Translations under genes and position numbers: made by a program | The notes under the pieces: generated by a model | Told to the model about the DNA's origin: nothing | The model's input: only the letters and a program-made list of their open reading frames with translations | Database searches by the model: none | Assembly: GCA_025358125.1 (NCBI GenBank) | Contig: JANYKS010000103.1 | Coordinates: forward strand, 1-64,000 | DNA from: Actinomycetes bacterium | Lineage (GTDB): Bacteria; Actinomycetota; Acidimicrobiia; Acidimicrobiales; Ilumatobacteraceae | DNA: 64,000 bases | Direction of reading: 5' to 3' | Shown here: positions 57,944 through 64,000 of the stretch, piece by piece | Layout of the letters: the number at the start of each line of letters is the position of its first letter | Position numbering within the stretch: the stretch's first letter is position 1

Positions 57944-59322
57944 GCGATGATCTCGGTGTGCGGCTCGTCGGCGACGGTCTCGGCGTGCCGTGCGTCGACG
58001 GCATCGAGCGCAGCTATCTGTCGCTCGATGCGGCAGCATCGACGAACGCCCTCCCTGCGGTCGCGTCCCGGGTGCAGGAGTTTCTCCCGTGGTATTCGAG
58101 TGTCCACCGGGGGGCGGGCTGGAAGTCACAGCTCGCCACCGCCGCGTACGAGGATGCTCGTACCGCGTTCACCGCATTCGCCGGTCGGACCGACACCGAC
58201 GACGTCGCCATCATCTGCCGCAATAGCACCGAGGCGATCAACCACCTCGCCTACCGCCTCGGGCTCCGTCCCGACGATGTCGTCGTCACCACCGTCGTCG
58301 AACACCACGCCAATCTGTTGCCCTGGGCCCGTTTCGCCCGGCGCCGCTACGTCGAGTGTGACGCCTCAGGCACCTTTGGTGTGGACGCCGTCGCGGCCGT
58401 GCTCGACGAGCAGCCCCACCCCCGGCTGCTTGCCGTCACCGGGGCGTCCAACGTCACCGGCTGGGTCCCCCCGATCGACGAGATCATCGCAGCCGCCCAC
58501 GACCGGGGCGTCCCGGTGATGGTCGACGCAGCGCAGCTCGCCCCCCACCGCCCGCTACCCCGCGCCGCCGACTACCTCGTTTGGAGCGGCCACAAGATGT
58601 ACGCCCCCTTCGGCGCCGGCGTGCTCATCGGCCCCCGGGCGACGTTCGCCAACGGCGATCCGTATCTGGCCGGTGGCGGCGCCGTCGACCTCGTCGACCT
58701 CGACGAGGTGGTGTGGACCGATCCACCCGATCGGGAGGAAGCCGGCTCACCGAACGTCCTCGGCGCCGTCGCCCTCCACGCCGCCACCGACGAGTTGAAC
58801 AGGCTCGGATGGGACGCCATCCGAGCTCATGACGACGACATTGCCCACCGGCTCAGCGAGGGTCTCTCAGGCATCAACGGCGTGCGGCTGCTCGGCCCTT
58901 CGGCCCAGCCCGGCGCCCTACCCGTTGCCTCGTTCGTCGTCGACGGTGTCGCCCACGCTCTCGTCGCCGCCCGGCTCAGCGCAGAGCACGCAATCGGCGT
59001 ACGTCACGGCTGCTTCTGCGCCCACCCCTACCTCTTGCGCTTGCTGGGGCTGACGTCGCCGGAGGTCGCCGACTATCGCGCCGCCGTCCTTTACGGTGAC
59101 CGCCGGCGGATGCCCGGCGCAGTCAGGGCCAGCGCCGGAATCGACACCACCCGCCAGGACATCGACCGCTTCCTCGACGCCGTCGCCCGGATCGCCGGTG
59201 GCGGGCCGCCCCCCATGCCCTACGACCAGGACGAGCACACCGGCGACTTCTGGCCGCGCACCGACGACCCCGCCTGGTCCAGCCCAGGCCGCCGGCTCGG
59301 CGCCGCCTGCGCCAGAGGCTGA
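57940..59322 (+). CDS. Aminotransferase class V (cysteine desulfurase/selenocysteine lyase-like)
   Basis: 460 residues. SufS/CsdA-like PLP fold: NSTEAINHLAYRLG, VVEHHANLLPW, VDAAQLAPH, Schiff-base Lys in WSGHKMYAPFG (K219), and a C-terminal Cys pair RHGCFCAHPYLL in the catalytic loop. ATGA overlap with the deacetylase gene. It may mobilise S or Se from cysteine/selenocysteine; the CFC motif differs from the single catalytic Cys of SufS. The DsrE-AhpD-deacetylase-desulfurase order suggests a sulfur-relay operon. Confidence 0.85.
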   Translation: MSDDLGVRLVGDGLGVPCVDGIERSYLSLDAAASTNALPAVASRVQEFLPWYSSVHRGAGWKSQLATAAYEDARTAFTAFAGRTDTDDVAIICRNSTEAINHLAYRLGLRPDDVVVTTVVEHHANLLPWARFARRRYVECDASGTFGVDAVAAVLDEQPHPRLLAVTGASNVTGWVPPIDEIIAAAHDRGVPVMVDAAQLAPHRPLPRAADYLVWSGHKMYAPFGAGVLIGPRATFANGDPYLAGGGAVDLVDLDEVVWTDPPDREEAGSPNVLGAVALHAATDELNRLGWDAIRAHDDDIAHRLSEGLSGINGVRLLGPSAQPGALPVASFVVDGVAHALVAARLSAEHAIGVRHGCFCAHPYLLRLLGLTSPEVADYRAAVLYGDRRRMPGAVRASAGIDTTRQDIDRFLDAVARIAGGGPPPMPYDQDEHTGDFWPRTDDPAWSSPGRRLGAACARG

Positions 59323-59371
59323 CCCAAAGGCTGACCCCGAAGCCGTCGCGCCGTTGCCGACGCCGGGGTTG

Positions 59372-59405
59372 ATTCGGAACTTGATTCCGAAACAGTGTTC
59401 CGAAT
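59372..59405. promoter_or_regulatory. Candidate TetR operator upstream of the crotonase gene
   Basis: ATTCGGAAC (59372-59380) and GTTCCGAAT (59397-59405) are perfect 9-base inverted arms. A second dyad, TCGGAA/TTCCGA, overlaps the left side. The array ends 12 bases before ATG 59418 and touches the -10 box TAGCAT (59405-59410). Likely bound by the TetR protein encoded at 60116. Confidence 0.65.
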
Positions 59406-59410
59406 AGCAT
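59405..59410 (+). promoter_or_regulatory. -10 box (TAGCAT) of the crotonase gene
   Basis: TAGCAT ends 7 bases before ATG 59418, so the transcript is nearly leaderless. It overlaps the right arm of the operator. Confidence 0.5.
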
Positions 59411-59417
59411 CCTGCGG

Positions 59418-60107
59418 ATGGATCAGCTCGTCACGTATGACCTCAACGGCTCTGTCGCGACCATCACCATGGACGACGGCAAAGTAAATGCTCTGTCGCC
59501 GCAGATGTTCGCAGAGCTCGCCGCCTCCTTCGATCGCGCGGCCAATGACAACGCCGTCGTGGTGCTCAGCGGACGGCCCGGCATCTTTTCCGCGGGTTTC
59601 GATCTGAGCGTTCTCAGAGGCGGCGGCGCCGAGGCGATCGCCATGTTGCGCGCCGGCTTCGAACTATCGGAGCGGATGCTGTCGTTTCCGACGCCGGTGG
59701 TGATCGCCTGCACGGGTCACGCGATGGCGATGGGGGTGTTCGTGCTCCTGTCCGGCGACTACCGCATCGGCGTATCGGGCGCGTTCAAGCTGGTGGCGAA
59801 CGAAGTGGCGATCGGAATGACGATGCCGCTGGCAGCGGTCGAGATCGTGCGACAACGGCTCGCCCCGGCATTCTTCAACAGAGCGATCATCCTCGCCGAG
59901 CTGTTCTCGCCCGCCAACGCCGTCGAGGCCGGGCTGCTCGACCGCGTCGTCGAAGCTCCGGAACTGCGGGCCGTCGCGAACGACACAGCCATCGCTCTCG
60001 CGAAACTCGACATGGCCGCACATCTTGCGAGCAAGCTACGCGTCAGGGAGCACACGCTGCAGGTCATCCGGGCCGGCATCGATGCCGAGTTTCCCGCCAC
60101 CAAGTAG
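59418..60107 (+). CDS. Enoyl-CoA hydratase/isomerase (crotonase) family protein
   Basis: 229 residues. Crotonase fold with GIFSAGFDLSVLRGGG (oxyanion hole) and GHAMAMGVFVLLSGDYRIGV. The usual catalytic Glu of the hydratase class (in GGG-E) is not evident; Met/Val occupy that region. It could act as an isomerase or other CoA enzyme. It forms an operon with the TetR gene 8 bases downstream. Confidence 0.88.
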   Translation: MDQLVTYDLNGSVATITMDDGKVNALSPQMFAELAASFDRAANDNAVVVLSGRPGIFSAGFDLSVLRGGGAEAIAMLRAGFELSERMLSFPTPVVIACTGHAMAMGVFVLLSGDYRIGVSGAFKLVANEVAIGMTMPLAAVEIVRQRLAPAFFNRAIILAELFSPANAVEAGLLDRVVEAPELRAVANDTAIALAKLDMAAHLASKLRVREHTLQVIRAGIDAEFPATK

Positions 60108-60115
60108 GGCCGAGC

Positions 60116-60769
60116 GTGCCGAGACCGAAACAGCGAACACCGGCGCTACGCGACCGGGTGCTGCGTGCCGCGCTGGCCATACTGGCCGACGAGGGAGCCG
60201 GTGCGCTCACGACCCGCAAGGTAGCCGCCGCAGCCGCGACGTCGATTCCCGCCGTCTACGAATTGTTCGGCGACAAGGCCGGCCTTGTCCGCGAGGTGTA
60301 CTTCGAGGGTTTCCGCCGGCTCGGTGGCCGCTTCGACGAACTCGACCACACGGACGACCCACGTGCCGACCTGCTCGCCGTCATCGCATCCTATCGGTCG
60401 TTCGTCCGCGAGAACTCCGTGCTTGCGGGGGTGATGTTCTCGCGACCCTTCGCAGACTTGGATCCGAGTGCCAAAGAGCTCGGAGCCACCAGCACGGTGA
60501 GGAAGTTCATCGTCGGCCACGTGCGACGTTGCATCGAGGCCGGCGTGTTGGCGAGCGATGCAACCGACGTCGCCCACGTGGTTCTCGCCCTCGCCCAGGG
60601 TCTCGCGTTGCAGGAGGCCGCCGGCTGGCTCGGCACCTCGAAGGCGTCCGTGAACCGCCGCTGGATGCTTGCGTTCAATGCAACGCTCGACGGCCTTCGT
60701 GAAGCCCAACCCGACGCTCGGCAGCGGCTGGTCAGGAGTTCCCCTCTGCATCCTTGCGCGCCCCGCTGA
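60116..60769 (+). CDS. TetR-family regulator
   Basis: 217 residues from GTG 60116. HTH: ALTTRKVAAAAATSIPAVYELFGDK; C-terminal domain of the WHG type. It follows the crotonase gene by 8 bases and probably controls that operon through the 59372-59405 repeat. Its last 38 bases overlap the end of the convergent TetR gene. Confidence 0.9.
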   Translation: MPRPKQRTPALRDRVLRAALAILADEGAGALTTRKVAAAAATSIPAVYELFGDKAGLVREVYFEGFRRLGGRFDELDHTDDPRADLLAVIASYRSFVRENSVLAGVMFSRPFADLDPSAKELGATSTVRKFIVGHVRRCIEAGVLASDATDVAHVVLALAQGLALQEAAGWLGTSKASVNRRWMLAFNATLDGLREAQPDARQRLVRSSPLHPCAPR

Positions 60770-61310
60770 GCGCCCAGCGGACCGCGCGTTCGAGAAGCGC
60801 GGGTGTCATGTTCCGGGCCGGCAGGTTTGGGCGCTGACCGAGCAACCATCCACCGACCAGAAAGTGAATCGTCGCCAACAGGTCATCCGCGGTCACCTCG
60901 TCGAATCCGCCCTCGACAATGCATTCGCGCACGACTTCGGACAGCCGGTCGACCGCCCGGGACGGGCGACGGAAGGGCAGCACCCGGGCCGCGACGCCCG
61001 GGTAGCGGGCGAAGGTGGCGTTCATCGACAGGATGATCGCGACGATCCGGTCGTCCCACTTGTCGGCGTTGTCGCGCGGGAGTTCGACCCCGCGAGCCAC
61101 CCGTTCGCACACCAGGTTGACGAGATCATCCTTGCCGCCGACGTAGTGGTACACCGCAGGGCTCGATACTCCGAGGACGCGAGCGACCGAGGTGACACTC
61201 AATGCTTCGAGGCCGTCTGCGCCGACCACCAACAGCCCAGCGTCGAGGATGTCGTCACGTGACAGTGCGTTCGGCTGAGTGCCGCCGCGCTTCCTCTTGA
61301 CATCTGTCAT
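60732..61310 (-). CDS. TetR-family regulator
   Basis: 192 residues. HTH: ALSVTSVARVLGVSSPAVYHYVGGK, with a short TetR_C domain. Divergent from the flavin reductase/P450 operon, which it likely represses together with itself. The start ATG 61310 lies within a perfect inverted repeat, and TAATCT stands at leaderless -10 spacing. Unusually its 3' end overlaps the convergent TetR gene by 38 bases. Confidence 0.9.
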   Translation of the reverse strand: MTDVKRKRGGTQPNALSRDDILDAGLLVVGADGLEALSVTSVARVLGVSSPAVYHYVGGKDDLVNLVCERVARGVELPRDNADKWDDRIVAIILSMNATFARYPGVAARVLPFRRPSRAVDRLSEVVRECIVEGGFDEVTADDLLATIHFLVGGWLLGQRPNLPARNMTPALLERAVRWALSGARKDAEGNS

Positions 61311-61326
61311 TTACATAGATTAAATG
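61308..61326. promoter_or_regulatory. TetR operator over the start codon
   Basis: CATTTA (61308-61313) and TAAATG (61321-61326) form a perfect inverted repeat. It covers the minus-strand ATG and its -10 box TAATCT (61322-61317), and lies 29 bases before the flavin reductase ATG, so one site can control both directions. Confidence 0.65.
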
Positions 61327-61355
61327 AGATGCCTGGCGAGAGCAAGAGGAGCGCA

Positions 61356-61952
61356 ATGACCGTCGATCTCAAAGCTGCCGAGTTCACGTTTCAGGGCTTG
61401 CGCCCGATTCCCGTCGCGGTCACCACCGTGCACGGCGGTCGGGCGAATGGTCTGATGTCGTTGTCGGGCGGTCCGGCCGGGATCGTGCCAGAGGCCCCTC
61501 GCGTGACCGTGAGCATCACGAAGTACAACTTCAGCCACGATCTCATCCTGCAGGGCGGTGTGTTCGCGATGCACGTGCTGAGCAACGATCCCGATCTCCT
61601 GCCGACGTCGCTCGACATCCTGATGGCGCTCGGTGGTAGTTCGGGTCGTGATGGCGACAAGCTGGACGGTCTCGAAATCAAGCACGGTGCGACCGGCGTT
61701 CCGATCCTGCTCGGTGCGCTCAGCTACGTGGAAGCCCGAGTGACGGGCAGCCTCGACAACGACGAAAACACCATCTTCGTCGGCGATGTCATCGCCGCCG
61801 AACGGCTCAACAAGGGCCGCAAGCTCGACATCGGAGAGGCATGGGCCAAGCTGCCGCCGGAGTGGATCGAGCGTTACGAGCACAACCACCACGCACAGTT
61901 GGAGCACTGTCGCGGGGCGCGCGGGCTCGGGTCGACGCAGGAGGTGAGCTGA
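61356..61952 (+). CDS. Flavin reductase-like protein
   Basis: 198 residues of the FMN-binding split-barrel family: PIPVAVTTVHGGRANGLMSLSGG and VTVSITKYNFSHDLILQGGVFAMHVLS. ATG 61356 has GAGGAG upstream; ATG 61329 is in frame but too close to the promoter. It would supply reduced flavin to a partner or reduce a quinone-like substrate. First gene of a four- or five-gene cassette with NTF2, P450 and HiPIP-like genes. Confidence 0.87.
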   Translation: MTVDLKAAEFTFQGLRPIPVAVTTVHGGRANGLMSLSGGPAGIVPEAPRVTVSITKYNFSHDLILQGGVFAMHVLSNDPDLLPTSLDILMALGGSSGRDGDKLDGLEIKHGATGVPILLGALSYVEARVTGSLDNDENTIFVGDVIAAERLNKGRKLDIGEAWAKLPPEWIERYEHNHHAQLEHCRGARGLGSTQEVS

Positions 61953-62395
61953 TGGGCCCCGAACTCGAATCGCGTCTACGCCGGGTCGAGGACCTGCTCG
62001 AGATCCAGCAGTTGTTCATCGACTACGGCATGCATCTCGATGCCGGTCGTTTCGACGACTATGCGGCGCTGTTCGCGACCGATGGTGAGATTCGCCTGGG
62101 GCCGATGGGGCGAGCGAAGGGTCGGATCGAGATTCGCGACACGATGACGAGGGCCCTCGACGGGCTCGTCGGCAAGACCTTCCATGTGATCTCCAGCCCG
62201 ATGGTGCAGATCGATGGGGACGAGGCCATTTCGGAAGTGATGTGGACCATGATCCAGCGCGGCGATGACGGCCGACCCGAATTGGCGATGCTCGGACGAC
62301 ACCGCGATCAGCTTGTGCGCGAGAACGGCCGCTGGCGGATTCGAGTACGTCGTGGCTTCATCGACGTCCCGACCAGCTACCCCAAGGCCGGCTGA
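61952..62395 (+). CDS. NTF2/SnoaL-like protein
   Basis: 147 residues of the NTF2-like cone fold: LLEIQQLFIDYGMHLDAGRFDDYAALFATDGEIRLG. It overlaps the preceding stop by one base (TGATG) with GGAGGTG upstream. These domains act as isomerases, dehydratases or ring-hydroxylation partners. A second NTF2-like gene starts at 63890. Confidence 0.85.
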   Translation: MGPELESRLRRVEDLLEIQQLFIDYGMHLDAGRFDDYAALFATDGEIRLGPMGRAKGRIEIRDTMTRALDGLVGKTFHVISSPMVQIDGDEAISEVMWTMIQRGDDGRPELAMLGRHRDQLVRENGRWRIRVRRGFIDVPTSYPKAG

Positions 62396-62396
62396 A

Positions 62397-63635
62397 ATGG
62401 CCACCTGCCCGTTCGCCAAAGGCTACGACCCGCTGGATCCTGCCACGGTGCTCGACCCGTATCCGGTGTTCGGCCGGCTGCGAGACGAGGGTCCGGTGTT
62501 CTTCTTGCCCGAGCTCGATCATTACATCGTCACCCGGTTCGACGACGTGGAGCAGATGTTGCTTGACCGCGACACATGGTCGGCCGCGAACGCGTCGTCG
62601 CCGCTGATCAAGGTGTGCGACGAGGCCCAGGCGGTGCTGGCGGAAGGGTTCGGTCGTGTGCCGACGTTGAGCAATGCCGATCCCCCCCGTCACGGCCCGA
62701 TGCGAAAGTCGGTGTTGACCGTCATGACGCCCCGACGGCTCAACGCGCTCGAGCCCACGTTGCGCGCCTACGCGGAGGACCTCGTGAGAGGTTTCGCGGA
62801 CGAATCCGTGATCGACCTTGTCGATCGTCTCGCGTTTCCGTTCCCGGGCTACGCCGCGTTCAGCCTGCTCGGGTTCCCCGACGAGGACACCGAGATGTTG
62901 AAGGAGTGGAGCGCCAAACGGATCATGTTCACCTACGGCCGACTCGACGACGTCGAGCAGGTCGAGGTCGCGCACGAGATCTCCGCATTCTGGCGATACG
63001 TCGAAGCGCACGTCGCGGCTCGCGCGGTGACACCTGCCGAGGATCTCACCTCCGACCTGGTCCAGTTGTCGCGGGCCAAGCCAGAGCAGCTCAACGAGTT
63101 CGACATCGTGAACATGGTGTACTCGATGGCGCTGGCCGGCCACGAGACCACATGCAACACCATCGGCAACGGCATGCGCGCGCTGCTCTCGAACCGGTCC
63201 CAATGGCGACAGCTGATCGACGAACCAGCCACCATCCCCAACGCAGTCGAAGAAATCCTGCGCTTCGACGGACCAGTGCTCAACCACCGACGAGTCGCCA
63301 GGGTCGATACGAACATCGGTGGGTTCAGGATCCCCGCCGGCTCCAAGGTGATGATGTGCTTCGCCTCTGCCGCGCACGATCCTGCCCGCTTCGACGACCC
63401 CGACTCATTCGATGTCGACCGCGCCGACGCAGAGCTGCACATGGCGTTCGGCAAAGGTTCGCACTTGTGCCTCGGCGCCCCACTGGGCCGGCTCGAGGTT
63501 CGCATCGTTCTGGAGCTACTGACGACGCTGACCCCCACGATGACCCTGATCCCCGACCAGGACTTCGACTACAGCCCAAACGCCTTGTTCCGCGGGTTGC
63601 GCCGACTGCTCGTCGCGCCCGGAGGGCTCGGGTGA
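62397..63635 (+). CDS. Cytochrome P450
   Basis: 412 residues. I-helix AGHETT, K-helix EEILRFD, heme-binding FGKGSHLCLGAP with proximal Cys358. The N-terminus (ATCPFAKGYDPLDP) has no membrane anchor, as usual for soluble bacterial P450s. It follows the NTF2 gene by one base. It oxidises an unknown hydrophobic substrate; the adjacent HiPIP-like protein may be its electron donor. Confidence 0.95.
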   Translation: MATCPFAKGYDPLDPATVLDPYPVFGRLRDEGPVFFLPELDHYIVTRFDDVEQMLLDRDTWSAANASSPLIKVCDEAQAVLAEGFGRVPTLSNADPPRHGPMRKSVLTVMTPRRLNALEPTLRAYAEDLVRGFADESVIDLVDRLAFPFPGYAAFSLLGFPDEDTEMLKEWSAKRIMFTYGRLDDVEQVEVAHEISAFWRYVEAHVAARAVTPAEDLTSDLVQLSRAKPEQLNEFDIVNMVYSMALAGHETTCNTIGNGMRALLSNRSQWRQLIDEPATIPNAVEEILRFDGPVLNHRRVARVDTNIGGFRIPAGSKVMMCFASAAHDPARFDDPDSFDVDRADAELHMAFGKGSHLCLGAPLGRLEVRIVLELLTTLTPTMTLIPDQDFDYSPNALFRGLRRLLVAPGGLG

Positions 63636-63859
63636 GTGCGCAGGACGCCAGCATCGACGAGGCCAAGTTCGAAGCCACCCAGCGCCTCATCCGGCTGACG
63701 GCGCTCCGCGGCACGCCCGTGGAGGGCGATAGCTGCGCCAACTGCTACTACTACCTCGAACCCGGATCGGACCTGTCGTTTTGTTGGCATGAGAAGCTGC
63801 AAACGCTGGTCGGCGCCGGCTGGTGGTGTCATCACTGGGAGATGACCGATGAGACGTGA
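63632..63859 (+). CDS. Small HiPIP-like Fe-S protein
   Basis: 75 residues from GTG 63632 (GTGA overlap with the P450). The C-terminal half holds CANCYYYLEPGSDLSFCW and GWWCHHW, i.e. C-x2-C-x13-14-C-x(n)-C followed by GW-C..W, the cysteine order of high-potential iron-sulfur proteins. There is no signal peptide, so it is cytoplasmic, unlike classical HiPIPs. A direct electron donor to the P450 is a plausible inference. Confidence 0.72.
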   Translation: MSAQDASIDEAKFEATQRLIRLTALRGTPVEGDSCANCYYYLEPGSDLSFCWHEKLQTLVGAGWWCHHWEMTDET

Positions 63860-63889
63860 TCAGTATCAGACACACAGGGGAGTACAACG

Positions 63890-64000
63890 ATGACCATCTT
63901 CAGCCGAGACGAAGTCGAAGCCGCGTTCAAGCACTACTTCCTGACGGGCCCGGTGTTCGAGGACTGGGTCGCCTGGTCGCAGTTGTTCACCGACGACGCT
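63890..64000 (+). CDS. NTF2/SnoaL-like protein, N-terminal part (partial)
   Basis: The first 37 codons from ATG 63890, cut by the window edge. TIFSRDEVEAAFKHYFLTG ... WVAWSQLFTDDA has the helix and W..LFTDDA strand typical of NTF2-like proteins. It belongs to the P450 cassette, 30 bases after the HiPIP-like gene. Confidence 0.7.
   Translation, partial: MTIFSRDEVEAAFKHYFLTGPVFEDWVAWSQLFTDDA

Noticed and set aside
1-64000. tRNA, rRNA or tRNA-Sec genes
   Set aside because: No cloverleaf or rRNA-like stretch was recognised by eye; a computed scan (tRNAscan-SE/ARAGORN) would be decisive.

Overview
The window is GC-rich, densely coded DNA with many 1-4 base gene overlaps (ATGA, GTGA, TGATG). The gene content points to the Actinomycetota: a mycothiol-dependent isomerase-like protein, a SCO6745-family protein, DUF3558-like and other lipoproteins, OhrR/Ohr, and a mycobacterial Rv0081-Rv0087-like hydrogenase-related operon. 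An uncultivated Acidimicrobiia-like lineage is my best guess, but that is inference. Several regulator genes look leaderless, with a TANNNT -10 box about 7 bases before the start codon.

Layout. 1-3.5 kb: end of a TPR-like protein, an FAD amine oxidase and an APC amino-acid permease. 3.5-11.1 kb: a translationally coupled operon for an energy-converting hydrogenase-related membrane complex (HycE, HycQ, HycP, HycD, HyfB, NuoB-like). It has a divergent ArsR regulator. The large subunit lacks the NiFe cysteines, and HyfB is broken by one in-frame TAG. 11.5-13.6 kb: TetR, mycothiol isomerase-like and ODP-type metallohydrolase operon. 13.7-26.1 kb: lipoproteins, a MacB/FtsX-type exporter with two ATPases, two two-component systems, a SPOR protein and a GT-C membrane enzyme.

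26.2-36.5 kb holds the most unusual material. A CcdA protein, a lipoprotein thioredoxin, a methyltransferase, a short rhodanese, a CMD/AhpD-like protein, a radical SAM enzyme, a DUF2064 protein, a family-2 glycosyltransferase, an epimerase, an MTA-phosphorylase, a DoxX protein and a second GT-C enzyme sit together. The thioredoxin and the methyltransferase are each interrupted by one in-frame TGA, with the same reading frame and family homology continuing beyond it. In the thioredoxin the TGA replaces the first Cys of CxxC (UxxC). A third gene, a peroxiredoxin-like redoxin at 40.0-40.6 kb, also has TGA at the first Cys of a CxxC motif. A stem-loop meeting the general bacterial SECIS description follows each TGA. 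The simplest reading is three selenoproteins that a naive gene caller would split or truncate. The gene set resembles arsenosugar-type clusters (radical SAM, DUF2064 glycosyltransferase, CMD protein, nucleoside phosphorylase), so a selenium-, sulfur- or arsenic-containing sugar pathway is a reasonable hypothesis. No selA, selB, selC or selD was recognised in the window.

36.5-48.7 kb: DegV and PlsY, a thioesterase, an ECF sigma factor between two zinc-finger anti-sigma genes, NrtS, the redoxin with its flavin disulfide reductase, OhrR/Ohr, a giant secreted phosphodiesterase/5'-nucleotidase fusion and a creatininase-like amidohydrolase. 48.8-57 kb: SHOCT proteins, a decayed VIT iron-transporter gene carrying 72-base repeats, a P1B-type ATPase with its ArsR regulator, a persulfide dioxygenase-rhodanese operon behind a CstR-like operator, and a zinc alcohol dehydrogenase. 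56.7-64 kb: a truncated DsrE-like gene followed by AhpD-like, PIG-L deacetylase and cysteine-desulfurase-like genes, a crotonase with TetR, and a divergent TetR/flavin reductase/NTF2/P450/HiPIP-like cassette running off the end.
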